A stretch of DNA of 64,000 nt. It comes from Saccharomycopsis crataegensis (lineage: Eukaryota; Ascomycota; Saccharomycetes; Ascoideales; Saccharomycopsidaceae). The position numbers and the translations under genes were made by a program. Position 1 is the stretch's first letter; each line of letters starts with the position of its first letter. The notes beneath the pieces were generated by a model that was given only the letters and a program-made list of their open reading frames with translations, had not been told where the DNA came from and did no database searches. This document shows positions 1 through 8,635 of this stretch, piece after piece. Where the stretch lies: positions 744,001 to 808,000 of the forward strand of contig NW_027043838.1 of NCBI RefSeq assembly GCF_037102585.1, given 5' to 3'.

Positions 1-339
1 GCTGTTCCAACTGACTTCTGTGGTAACCAAAGGATAAACGTCTTCTGAATCGCCATGGCCATACACTTTCAAACTCTTGAAGATATATTCCCAGTTTTTT
101 TCCAAATTGTCCCAATTGTAAACCATCCCGTCATTCAACATTGAAAAAACCTCGAGATCTTGGTATTTGGAGGGTCTATTTTTGAGATATATGTCATCGC
201 CAACGAAAATTTCATGGGATTGGGAGTTCTCACCGTAATTGGAGCTGAAAACTAATGGAGGGATTTCGTCATTTGAGAACCCGGCCCTAGTGTTAGTCGA
301 GCCGTTTTCGATCACCACGGAAGGAATTGTAAAAGACAT
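1..339 (-). CDS. ARP7: Actin-related protein Arp7-like, N-terminal part (cut by window edge)
   Basis: The 113 codons visible start at an ATG complementary to 337-339 and run off the left edge without a stop. The protein opens with the actin-fold phosphate-loop region (VVIENGSTNTRAGFSN), and later has MVYNWDNLEKNWEYIF, which matches the yeast Arp7 segment PYNWDALEMQWRYL. Arp7 pairs with Arp9 in the SWI/SNF and RSC chromatin remodellers, binding the HSA helix of the ATPase, and is not expected to polymerise or hydrolyse ATP. It is divergent to EAF6, another chromatin gene, with a 272-bp shared promoter. Arp9 is the alternative; the NWDNLEKNW stretch favours Arp7. Confidence 0.75.
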   Translation of the reverse strand, partial: MSFTIPSVVIENGSTNTRAGFSNDEIPPLVFSSNYGENSQSHEIFVGDDIYLKNRPSKYQDLEVFSMLNDGMVYNWDNLEKNWEYIFKSLKVYGHGDSEDVYPLVTTEVSWNS

Positions 340-611
340 CACGGAAATCGAGCGATCTTATCTATATGATGGTATTAATTTTCGTGTATGTTTATTTACT
401 TATTTATTTATTTATTTATTGATATATGGGGAATTACTGGGTGTTTTCATTTTTTTTTTGTAATTGTAATTTTTCTGTTTTTTACGCGAACATCCACACA
501 TCATCCATACATCAGCACACCAGAAAATTGTCCCCCCATCACGAAAAAACAACGTCAAAACGTCAACTAACAACAAACTCATCGATCGGCCATACATACT
601 ATTAGGCAAAA

Positions 612-1026
612 ATGAGCGACGCCAAACAGACAGAATACGAGAAACTCAAGAAGAAACTTCATCAGTCGATCCTTGACAAGAAGAATATCGATAAAGAACT
701 CACCCAGATAGAAGAAGACATTTATGGCAAAGAGACCCTTTATTTGACCAACACCTACCACCATTCGTACGGCAATATCATCAAAGGGTTTGACAATTTC
801 CTTAAAACTGGGGGACAGTCGGCAGGTCATCATTCTGGTCTCAGTAGCCGAAGAAGAACCTCGTTCACTGATGATGACCGGATTTTCTCGTTAAGTAGTG
901 CGGTTTACGTAAAGCATTTGCAAAGAAAGAACAGAGATGCTGATGATGGCGCGGGGAATATTGGAGAACAATTAGATGATATGGACGACGAAGATGACGA
1001 AGATCAACTGGCCTCGGCGTCGATGG

Positions 1027-1057
<31 letters not shown>

Positions 1058-1082
1058 GAGGAAAAGAAAAAGAGATGTATAA
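612..1082 (+). CDS. EAF6: NuA4 histone acetyltransferase subunit Eaf6
   Basis: 156 aa, starting at ATG 612. An N-terminal coiled coil (YEKLKKKLHQSILDKKNIDKEL) is followed by the family signatures GNIIKGFDNFLK and DDRIFSLSSAVYVK, both also in S. cerevisiae Eaf6 (113 aa). Eaf6 is a small nuclear subunit of NuA4 and NuA3 acetyltransferases. The extra length is an acidic stretch and a run of Ser codons (TCA repeats near 1027-1058) before a basic KRKRDV end that resembles a nuclear localisation signal. A CTG codon lies in the Ser/acidic tail (EDQ-CTG-ASASM), where Ser would fit better than Leu. Confidence 0.93.
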
Positions 1083-1238
1083 TAAAACATCTTGCCGCAT
1101 AAAAATCCTGAAAACCTGGCAGTTTTCATTCTATTTCTATGCTTTTTTATTTTCTTCTTCTATTTTCCTTCTCCCTATTGTACCATAATAAGACCATCTG
1201 TATTATATTTGTCGATCATTTTGCACCGTAACTTAAAG

Positions 1239-1249
1239 CGGCTGTAGCC
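1239..1249 (+). promoter_or_regulatory. CGGCTGTAGCC element, shared with the paralogue promoter
   Basis: An 11-bp near-palindrome (GGCT-N2-AGCC core) 282 bp upstream of ECM3-like A. The same element with one base changed (CGGCTGGAGCC, 8610-8620) lies 181 bp upstream of ECM3-like B. Little else of the two promoters looks alike by eye, so selection on a transcription factor site is a reasonable inference. Confidence 0.45.
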
Positions 1250-1252
1250 AGT

Positions 1253-1266
1253 ACCGAGGCATCGGT
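1253..1266. promoter_or_regulatory. ACCGA-N4-TCGGT inverted repeat
   Basis: Perfect 5-bp arms around GGCA. Paired CGG/CCG half-sites of this type are typical targets of fungal Zn2Cys6 dimers. It lies four bases after the CGGCTGTAGCC element, so the two may form one control region for ECM3-like A. The factor is unknown. Confidence 0.4.
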
Positions 1267-1355
1267 GCTGCATAGATGAGAAATTTTTCAGATTGCAGTT
1301 TTTTCTTTCTTTGTCACTTCACTGTCTCCCATCCCAATTCATTATTATAATATTT

Positions 1356-1365
1356 TATATAAATA
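1356..1365 (+). promoter_or_regulatory. TATA box of ECM3-like A
   Basis: TATATAAATA about 165 bp upstream of the start codon at 1531, within the usual yeast TATA-to-ATG range. Confidence 0.5.
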
Positions 1366-1530
1366 TAGATATAGATAAATCGGCTGGGATTTATCGGGTT
1401 GGTTAACAGTCTTATCGGAATAACAAGAAATAATCATCCCTCCACCATCCAGTATACTCTTTCTCTTTACAACAAAATAAAAAAAAAAAAACAGAAAAAA
1501 GAGAAGCGGTTGGTACAAAAGTTTACAACC

Positions 1531-3045
1531 ATGGCAGACGCAGCTGTGACACTAAGTTTATCGACGGCTATCTGGTCTTCGGTCAAACCGATTCTCAAAA
1601 TCTACTTCATCATCTTCACAGGGTTTGTCCTCGCCCGGAAAAACATCTTGACCGTTGAGACTTGCCGAAATTTGTCGGATTTGGTGGTCACCGTTGCCCT
1701 TCCTTCATTAACTTTCAGCAAGCTCGTTGCTAATCTCTCTTACGAAGATGCCAAATCCATCGGGGTATTGTCATTTACCTGTGTTCTTTGTTTGTGTTTT
1801 GGTGGGATCTTTGGATTTATTCTTAACTACATCACCCCTGTGCCAAAGGTATTCTATTATGGGTTGATTTGCTCAGGGATGTTTGCAAATATCGGTGATT
1901 TGCCTATTGCTTTTATTCAAAGTATTCCAAGCGTGATTTTCGATAGTTCAATGGTGGATAAAGGAGTGGCATACATTTGCATTTTCTCATTTGCCATGAT
2001 GTTTGTGTTCTTCAATTTAGGCTGTGCTAATCTTATCGGTTTGGATTTCAAAAACGATGACGATGATGAGTTGCCTTGTGACGTTACCAGTGAGGATAAA
2101 GATGCTGGTGACGGTGAAGTGTCTTTCTCTTCTTCTTCTTCCCAGATTGGAAACTCTGAAAACCCAGGTAGTGTTAGCGCCCAGCATTCAGCATCGCAAG
2201 CCAGGCCACGGGCCTTGAGCTCGGCATCCAGGCCAGCGGCATCGATTCTAACCTTAGAAACTTCAGGAGGAGTTGACGGAATTCTTCATGAATACAGCCA
2301 GTTCAATGATGCCGAAGAAAGGAATGCCATAGACCCATTGGATCAATTGAGTGTTGTACGGACTCACACAAAGCAGCAACAGGAGAAACCCGACGTTGAT
2401 AACAACGATACTGAGTCCTTGAAAACCGTTCATAAAAAATCTTTTGTGGAAAAGTTTCATCTTTCGCCATTGTTATTCGTTCTTCGGAACTTTAAACGTC
2501 CTGCCTCGATTTCGGTCATTGCTGGATTGACGGTTTGTCTTATACCTTGGCTCAAGGCATTGTTTGTGGGATATCACAATCATGTCGATTACCCAAACGC
2601 CCCAGACGGGAAACCTGCCCTCCATTTCATCATTGATATTACTAGTACGATTGGTAATGCACAAGTGCCTTTAGGATTGACCATTCTTGGAGCCACCTTG
2701 GGACGCCTTGAATTCAAGACGGTTACCAAAGGGCTAGTCATCACCTCTCTTGCTATGGCGTTTGTTAGATTGGTAGTTATGCCGATTATTGGGGCAGCTT
2801 TGATGACCAAATTCAAACACTTGGGCTGGTTTAATGACGATATGGCGACGTTTTTGGCGGTATTGAATTGGGGATTGCCTTCGATGACAGTGCTAGTTTA
2901 TATCACTGCGTTTTTCACCCCCAACACTGGCCCACATGTGCAAATGGACTGTGTGGCGATTATTTTGTTGACCCAGTACGCCTTCTTGATCATTTCGTTT
3001 CCGATTTTGACTACCTATACTTTGAAGCATATCTTAAGCGATTGA
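1531..3045 (+). CDS. ECM3/YNL095C-type auxin-efflux-carrier-family membrane protein, copy A
   Basis: 504 aa. ATG 1531 is chosen because it aligns exactly with the paralogue start at 8801 (MADAAVTLSLSTAIWSSVKP versus MADDGVSLSLSTAIWSSVKP). The layout is that of PIN-like/AEC transporters: about five N-terminal membrane segments (aa ~10-175), a long hydrophilic Ser/Asp-rich loop (aa ~180-330), then about five C-terminal segments. S. cerevisiae relatives are ECM3, YNL095C and YBR287W; they are probably ER or internal membrane proteins, and the substrate is not established. The segment DLVVTVALPSLTFSKLV matches the family region ISDIVLTVLLPSLSFNKIV. Copies A and B are most different in the central loop. 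Confidence 0.9.
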   Translation: MADAAVTLSLSTAIWSSVKPILKIYFIIFTGFVLARKNILTVETCRNLSDLVVTVALPSLTFSKLVANLSYEDAKSIGVLSFTCVLCLCFGGIFGFILNYITPVPKVFYYGLICSGMFANIGDLPIAFIQSIPSVIFDSSMVDKGVAYICIFSFAMMFVFFNLGCANLIGLDFKNDDDDELPCDVTSEDKDAGDGEVSFSSSSSQIGNSENPGSVSAQHSASQARPRALSSASRPAASILTLETSGGVDGILHEYSQFNDAEERNAIDPLDQLSVVRTHTKQQQEKPDVDNNDTESLKTVHKKSFVEKFHLSPLLFVLRNFKRPASISVIAGLTVCLIPWLKALFVGYHNHVDYPNAPDGKPALHFIIDITSTIGNAQVPLGLTILGATLGRLEFKTVTKGLVITSLAMAFVRLVVMPIIGAALMTKFKHLGWFNDDMATFLAVLNWGLPSMTVLVYITAFFTPNTGPHVQMDCVAIILLTQYAFLIISFPILTTYTLKHILSD

Positions 3046-3290
3046 AAATGTACCTACTTTCATTTTTACAGTACTTGCTTGGGGTTTCTCACAGGAGATG
3101 TCAGATAGATTATTATTATTACTTTTTTTTTCTCATTTTTTTTTTTTATTATTTTTTTTTTTTTTTAGCATTATCCCACAATATAGACCTATTCATTAGA
3201 CTTTTCTTTTTCTTTATGCATTTTCTGTTTCCATTAAAGATTGTTCAAGTTTTTTGTTATCTTTCAGCAATAATAATCTTCAAGAATATA

Positions 3291-3323
3291 CAGTGTTTTC
3301 ATTTTTTATTCGTACCAACCACC
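3291..3323 (+). repeat. 33-bp direct repeat, copy 1, upstream of the adhesin
   Basis: Begins CAGTG, has a T-rich middle, and ends CGTACCAACCACC. It matches 3465-3497 at 29 of 33 positions by hand alignment, with start points 174 bp apart. The conserved end, CGTACCRRCCACC-like, could be a repeated factor-binding site. Confidence 0.6.
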
Positions 3324-3464
3324 GGAAATTTGCCTTTGCAATTGCTCATCAACGAAGTGGGAATCTGGTAATTCTTTGCTTATATTTTAATATTATCTTT
3401 GAGGTGGGTTGAATTTTTTTTTTTTTTTTTGCTTGCTCAAGTGGCCAACAGCCATTATGTAACA

Positions 3465-3497
3465 CAGTGATTACATTTTTTACTCGTACCAGCCACC
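3465..3497 (+). repeat. 33-bp direct repeat, copy 2, upstream of the adhesin
   Basis: Second copy of the element at 3291-3323, ending CGTACCAGCCACC. Four mismatches, no indels. Confidence 0.6.
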
Positions 3498-4217
3498 TGT
3501 GTGTTCATATCACTGACAGAAAATAATTCATGCCATTGTGTTGCACTTCAATTATTCGATTCGCACTATTTGCAAATGAAACGCACACCAAATTTTGTCT
3601 TTTTATTGCTTTGAAACGCTTTTGATAATAGGATTTATGTAAATATTGTTGTAGGAACCACCCACCAAAGGTGATTGATTTATCTGCTATACGCACCACA
3701 TGTTGACGAATGGTGTCTACGGGTGTTGTTTGCGGCTACCAGCATTCAAATTCAACAATCAGCCACCTGACGATAATGTTGCTATCAGTAGTGTGAATAC
3801 ATAGCAAAACTTCAGAGGCCCTTCCATCAATAATAGAGTAACGGAAGAACGGTGAACAATACAAGAGAATCTGATTTTTGTGCTGTCAATGGCATCTCAT
3901 AGATGGATAATAAAATGCATCGAACTACAACATAACCAAACCCGGAACCACCTTGACACAACACTCTTAAAAACCCACAGTTTGAGATGCTTGAAATAGT
4001 ATATACAATATATATATGAAGTAATGATATCATTTCAAAGGCTGTCTAGGCGTAAAGAAAAGAAATTTTAGAAGAACTGTTGCTGTTTTTGCTTCTGCAC
4101 AGAATATGAAGGGATATGTATTATGTATTTACTAACCAAGGTATTCTATGTATTGCTCACAAAATTAAAGAAATCTAATAAATTGTATGGAGCAAACAAG
4201 ATTCGAAGAAATTCAAC

Positions 4218-4225
4218 TATAAATA
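4218..4225 (+). promoter_or_regulatory. TATA box of the adhesin gene
   Basis: Canonical TATAAATA 73 bp upstream of ATG 4298. A strong TATA fits a tightly regulated, condition-dependent cell-wall gene. Confidence 0.6.
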
Positions 4226-4297
4226 CGTCTATTGTAGCATCAGCAAAATTTGCAGCATTAGTATTATAGCATTTTCTCCAATCCGCATCCTCTCACA

Positions 4298-6235
4298 ATG
4301 CTTTTCTCCGTTTATTTATTCTTTGTGACATTTGTTTGTTCTGTGCTTGCGTATGAAGATTGCGAGTACGATAACCTAGATTGTTTCCTGAAACCGTACG
4401 TTAATATTTTCCAATGGAAATATAATCTAAAATTACCATTTAGACAAGAAGATTTTGGAACGCCTTCTTTTTTCGGTGTTGAATCTTTTAACAAGCTGAT
4501 GGTTCTACAAAACAGAACGATAGTGGCTTTTAGAGCGTATTTTTGGGCTTATGGTGGTGGAAGCTATACGTTCAAAATGAATGCTGCTGATGATGATGTT
4601 TCGATGTGGGGCTTTCTTGGTGCAGAGAATGCCTTCAATTGTGGTGACATGTACGAACCTATTGTTGGCTCAATGCCCGGAGTAGGTGCCTCCACCGTAA
4701 CTTTTATCAGCGGTACTGGCTCTCAAAGTTACACGACTACTTTGAATTCTTCCTTGTATCCATTTCTTTTAAAATTTCAGAATAAGAATACTGAAAAGAA
4801 CCTCACTTTTTCGTTTGATATCTTGCGGGATGGTGAGTCCGTGTTGTCCGATTTACTCGTTCCGACTGTGAATGAAGAAGAGTGTGATTCCAATTTGACT
4901 ACCACATCTAGTACTACTACTACTCTGACCACTTCTACATCATCTGAACCTACTACCACTACCACTCTGACTACTTCTACATCATCTGAACCTACTACCA
5001 CTACCACTCTGACTACTTCTACATCATCTGAACCTACTACCACTACCACTCTGACTACTTCTACATCATCTGAACCTACTACCACTACCACTCTGACTAC
5101 TTCTACATCATCTGAACCTACTACCACTACCACTCTGACTACTTCTACATCATCTGAACCTACTACCACTACCACTCTGACTACTTCTACATCATCTGAA
5201 CCTACTACCACTACCGCTCTGACTACTTCTACATCTTCCATACCACCTCCTACAAATCTGACCATTTCGTCATTGCCTACGCCACCTCCTACAAATCTGA
5301 CCACTTCGTCATTGCCTACACCACCTCCTACAAATCTGACCACTTCGTCATTGCCTACACCACCTCCTACAAATCTGACCACTTCGTCATTGCCTACACC
5401 ACCTCCTACAAATCTGACCACCTCAACATCTTCCATACCACCCCCTACAAATCTGACCACTTCGTCATTGCCTACACCACCTCCTACAAATCTGACTACA
5501 TGGTCGTTGCCTACACCATCTGGACCACCTGAAGACCCTGATGTATCCACTACTTCAAGCCCAACCACTTCAGCTCCACCTTCCACAGACCTGACTACTA
5601 CAGTTCCGACTACCTCAAGCCCAACCACTTCAGCTCCACCTTCCACAGACCTGACTACTACAGTTCCGACTACCTCAAGCCCAACCACTTCAGCTCCACC
5701 TTCCACAGACCTGACTACTACAGTTCCGACTACTTCAAGCCCAACCACTTCAGCTCCACCTTCCACAGACTCGACTACTACAGTTCCGACTACTTCAAGC
5801 CCAACCACTTCAGCTCCACCTTCCACAGACCTGACTACTACAGTTCCGACTACCTCAAGCCCAACCACTTCAGCTCCACCTTCCACAGACCTGACTACTA
5901 CAGTTCCGACTACCTCAAGCCCAACCACTTCAGCTCCACCTTCCACAGACCTGACTACTACAGTTCCGACTACTTCAAGCCCAACCACTTCAGCTCCACC
6001 TTCCACAGACTCGACTACTTCAGACCTGACACCTAGTTCTCCTGTGTCTCCTACCTTCCCAACAACATCAACGACTTCTAGCTTCTCGACCGCAAGTACC
6101 ACCCCATTAGAGCCAACTTGGAGCCTGTCTACTACCCCTCCAATTGACGATGAGTTCTTTAATGGTGGATGTGTCATTTATTGCTCCAGAGTTTTATCAA
6201 TAGTGTCAGGCTTAATAGGTTATTTTGTCTTATAA
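4298..6235 (+). CDS. GPI-anchored, repeat-stalk cell-wall adhesin (GLEYA/PA14-like head)
   Basis: 645 aa. Residues 1-18 form a signal peptide (MLFSVYLFFVTFVCSVLA). The head, aa ~19-200, contains FRAYFWAYGGGSYTFKMNAA, DDDVSMWGFLG and FNCGD, and resembles the GLEYA/PA14 lectin-like fold of Flo and Epa adhesins. The stalk is three exact or near-exact arrays: 7 x 42 bp, 7 x 39 bp and 8 x 60 bp. The C-terminus (FFNGG, then a hydrophobic tail ending GLIGYFVL) looks like a GPI-attachment signal. Most apparent Leu residues in the repeats are CTG; read as Ser the stalk becomes almost pure Ser/Thr/Pro, as expected for an O-mannosylated stalk. Each 39-bp unit carries an N-x-T sequon. The ligand is not predictable. 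An SFL1-like regulator, a family known to repress flocculins, lies at 56014-58800. Confidence 0.85.
   Translation: MLFSVYLFFVTFVCSVLAYEDCEYDNLDCFLKPYVNIFQWKYNLKLPFRQEDFGTPSFFGVESFNKLMVLQNRTIVAFRAYFWAYGGGSYTFKMNAADDDVSMWGFLGAENAFNCGDMYEPIVGSMPGVGASTVTFISGTGSQSYTTTLNSSLYPFLLKFQNKNTEKNLTFSFDILRDGESVLSDLLVPTVNEEECDSNLTTTSSTTTTLTTSTSSEPTTTTTLTTSTSSEPTTTTTLTTSTSSEPTTTTTLTTSTSSEPTTTTTLTTSTSSEPTTTTTLTTSTSSEPTTTTTLTTSTSSEPTTTTALTTSTSSIPPPTNLTISSLPTPPPTNLTTSSLPTPPPTNLTTSSLPTPPPTNLTTSSLPTPPPTNLTTSTSSIPPPTNLTTSSLPTPPPTNLTTWSLPTPSGPPEDPDVSTTSSPTTSAPPSTDLTTTVPTTSSPTTSAPPSTDLTTTVPTTSSPTTSAPPSTDLTTTVPTTSSPTTSAPPSTDSTTTVPTTSSPTTSAPPSTDLTTTVPTTSSPTTSAPPSTDLTTTVPTTSSPTTSAPPSTDLTTTVPTTSSPTTSAPPSTDSTTSDLTPSSPVSPTFPTTSTTSSFSTASTTPLEPTWSLSTTPPIDDEFFNGGCVIYCSRVLSIVSGLIGYFVL
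4931..5236 (+). repeat. 42-bp coding tandem repeat, 7 copies plus a partial
   Basis: Unit starts at 4931, 4973, 5015, 5057, 5099, 5141 and 5183, with a partial eighth at 5225. It encodes a 14-residue SSEP-(T)n unit. Apart from a C/T change in the first unit and an A-to-G change in the last, the copies look identical, so the array is recent or kept homogeneous by recombination. Confidence 0.95.
5243..5515 (+). repeat. 39-bp coding tandem repeat, 7 copies
   Basis: Unit starts at 5243, 5282, 5321, 5360, 5399, 5438 and 5477. It encodes a 13-residue PPPTN-x-TT unit with an N-glycosylation sequon. Unit 5 ends in the CATCTTCCATACCACC variant that also precedes unit 1, a sign of internal block duplication. 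Confidence 0.95.
5551..6020 (+). repeat. 60-bp coding tandem repeat, 8 copies in a duplicated four-unit block
   Basis: Eight 20-residue units (SPTTSAPPSTD-x-TTTVPTT). Variable sites (CTG or TCG; TAC-C or TAC-T) run in the same order in units 1-4 and 5-8, so 5549-5779 and 5789-6019 are identical at a 240-bp offset. The last change was therefore duplication of a whole block. Confidence 0.95.
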
Positions 6236-6444
6236 TTCCTTCTTTTTTCTACTTTTTTTTTATTGTTTTCATTTAATTAACTATATTTAGTTAACATCTG
6301 ATTTTCTACACACTTTTCTAGTACTCGATAATAAGAAATTATAGTAATATAAATCCCTCACATACATACATATGATGAATTTTGTAATGATCTAACTACT
6401 TCTTTTCTCTTTTACTAACTCCATTCCATTATTCCTATATCTTT

Positions 6445-6550
6445 TATCTCCATTTCTTTATATTTTATCTCCATTTCCGAGATCTCCGGTTTGTTGTCTC
6501 ATTTCCGAGATCTACAGCTTGCTGCCTCATTTCCGATATCTCTAGTTTTT
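6445..6550 (+). repeat. 28-bp short tandem repeat, about 3 copies
   Basis: ATTTCCGA words recur at 6473, 6501 and 6529, exactly 28 bp apart, inside units of the form ATTTCCGAGATCT plus a T/G-rich half. A shorter relative (ATCTCCATTTC) precedes them near 6446. Non-coding, in the C-rich half of the intergenic block. Confidence 0.7.
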
Positions 6551-6873
6551 ATTTCCCTCGTTTCCTTTTTTTATCCCTTTTTATTACAAATAGGGCTTAT
6601 TTCCCTTATTCTTTTAGATTCTTTTTCTTCAATATACTTCAAATACCGTGTTTCGTTCTAAGATCACTATTTGAACCTAACTAAACCATTACAAATTTAA
6701 TTTACTTATGATGTTTTTAAACTTAGGAACCAGCTTTCCCGAATGTATTTTGACAGACAGCCTTTTTCTATACATCACAGACTTCAAGTTTAACATAGTA
6801 ATATATGAATATTTCATGATGACCTCCCAAATAATATCAATCAGCAATTAGGAAGCTTGAGAGCTATGCCGAG

Positions 6874-6883
6874 CCAACGTTGG
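6874..6883. promoter_or_regulatory. CCAACGTTGG palindrome at the skew reversal
   Basis: A perfect 10-bp palindrome between the C-rich left half and the C-poor right half. Its function is unknown; its position is what makes it notable. Confidence 0.35.
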
Positions 6884-6922
6884 TTGATTTGATTTTTAGC
6901 CCAAAAAACTTTAGAGTATTTT

Positions 6923-8530
6923 GAAAACCTTCAGCTGTTTATGAATTATTGAAATTAGGCGTTGATTAGTTTTTGAAGATTTTGTAAGGGTACGTCGGTT
7001 AGAAAATAGCCATGAAATATTTCTTGAAAAAATCGGTTTGAGAAAAAGGTGAGTATTGGTATCTACTATTTGAGAGTCTTTGATATGTATAAGAATGGTC
7101 AATAGACGATGGCAGTTGTTATTGGTTTGAAAATAGAGTAGTCAAAATCTCGTGGGTATATCTGTGCAGATGGAAGATGCGAAATGGAGAGGATTTTTGT
7201 TGAGAGAAAATTGAATGTCTGGAAAAGTAAGTATCGATATGAAATATTTGATAGATTGTGATATAGATGCGAGTGGTTGATAAAAGAAGGAAGTTGTAAT
7301 TGGTTTGAAAAATAAAGTAGTTAAGATCTCGTAGCGGTATGTATGTATATAAGTCGGTGCGTGAGAAATGGTAGGATATTTTTTGAAAAAAATGGATTGA
7401 TAAAAAAGTAAGGTGAGGGAAGGGATATTTGATGGTATCTTATATGGATGAGATTGTAGAAAATGAGATTGAAATTCTTATGTTGTAGAAAGAAGAGAAT
7501 ATTCAAAATTTTGTTAAGGTATGTAAGTATATCAGTCCGTGTGCGAGAAATGAGAGTGATGGTAGAATATTTTGTGAAAATAATAGATTGAGGAAAATGT
7601 AAGATGAGGGATGTGATATTTGAAAGATTTTGATATGATTGGAAATGTGATATTGGAGTTAGATATTATTATTGGCTTGAAAAATGAGTAGAGTTAAGAT
7701 CTTGTAAAGGCGAATATGTATGAATGTAAGTAGCGAAGAGATGGTGAGATATTTTCTTAAAGAAAGAGATTGAGAGAAAAGTAAATATCGAGATGAAGTA
7801 TTTGATGTATCGCGATAAGATGGGGAATGTAGAAAGTAAGATTGAATCTCTGGTGTTCTGGAAAAATGGGGATATTTATTTAAAGGAGATATGCCAGTAT
7901 GTCTGCGCGTGAGTGAGAAAAGGTAAAGTATTTTCTGAAAAAAAAAAAAGATTGAGAAAAATGTAAATATGGAAATGGAGTATTTGGAAGATTGTGATAT
8001 GATTGGGAATGATATATTAGAGATGATTGTTGTAATGGTGTTTAGAGTTGAGAGAAGACGAATTTTGTATGTATGTATGTCAGTTGGAGGATTATGATGA
8101 GATATTTTTTGAGAAATTTGGATGGAGAAAAAAGTGAGATTGTTTGTGAAATTTTTGATGTTTATTTATATGATTGGGATGATAATATAAGAGATCGAGG
8201 TTGTTATGGTGTTGAGAAGTGATGTGATTAAATTTAGGAGATTGTATGTATATCTGTCGGAGCGATGGGAATTGAGTATTGTTTGTTTTCTGAGAAATTT
8301 GGTTGGAGAGAAAAGGAAGATTGTTTATGAAATATTTGAGAGATTTTATTATAGATAAGATTATAAAATAAGAGAGTGCGAGGTAAAAGTTTAGAGATTA
8401 TGTAGGTTGGATGGAGATTGGGTATCGATTTATTTTGGAAAAAATGATTTGAGAAGAAAAGTATGATTGTAGATCGAGTATTTATTAGTTATTGATATGA
8501 GTGAGATATTTAAGAGGGAGAATGTACATA
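6923..8530 (+). repeat. Degenerate ~176-bp tandem (satellite-like) array, about 9 units, C-depleted strand
   Basis: Landmark words recur in fixed order: GTTGTTATTGG-TTTGAAAA, AAGATCTYGTA, GTATGTATGTATAT, GAGATATTTTTTGA, TTGAGAAAAAAGTAAG, GAAATATTTGATAGATT and GATATGATTGGGAATG. The AAGATCTYGTA-type landmark lies near 6979, 7144, 7323, 7505, 7696, 7869, 8059, 8229 and 8388, spacing about 160-190 bp. Some pairs of neighbours alternate in type, hinting at a dimeric higher-order unit. C is nearly missing from the + strand throughout. No coding frame runs through it. Confidence 0.75.
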
Positions 8531-8609
8531 ATATCCCTACAAATCTTCAGTAAATGGCACTCAATCATAACATATAATTCCATTCCACCCAATTGTATAG
8601 TGTGGTATA

Positions 8610-8620
8610 CGGCTGGAGCC
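8610..8620 (+). promoter_or_regulatory. CGGCTGGAGCC element in the ECM3-like B promoter
   Basis: Counterpart of the element at 1239-1249 (10 of 11 bases identical), 181 bp upstream of ECM3-like B. Confidence 0.45.
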
Positions 8621-8635
8621 CACAATGTTGTAAAC

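Larger units (their letters stand above)
1083..1530. other. Intergenic: EAF6 3' end and promoter of ECM3-like A
   Basis: 448 bp with no gene. It holds a palindromic CGGCTGTAGCC element, an ACCGA-N4-TCGGT inverted repeat and a TATATAAATA box, all annotated separately, then an A-rich leader just before the start codon at 1531. Confidence 0.8.
3046..4297. other. Intergenic: 3' of ECM3-like A and long adhesin promoter
   Basis: 1.25 kb with no supported gene. It holds T/A tracts just after the ECM3-like A stop (3126-3166), a second T tract (3416-3430), two copies of a 33-bp direct repeat ending in ACCARCCACC (annotated), further CCACC words near 3655, 3765 and 3945, and a TATA box at 4218. Long promoters are common upstream of yeast adhesin genes. 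Confidence 0.7.

Noticed and set aside
1399-1530. 44-codon N-terminal extension of ECM3-like A
   Set aside because: It begins without ATG, covers an A-rich leader, and has no counterpart in copy B.
4777-6177. 466-codon open frame on the minus strand opposite the adhesin, encoding Val/Gly-rich repeats
   Set aside because: It exists because the 42-, 39- and 60-bp repeats are multiples of three and keep the antisense frame open. No signal peptide, promoter or homology.
6911-7506. Two ~60-codon minus-strand frames (6911-7102, 7321-7506) with similar residues
   Set aside because: The similarity follows from the tandem DNA repeat; the frames do not continue through the other units, so no protein can be supported.
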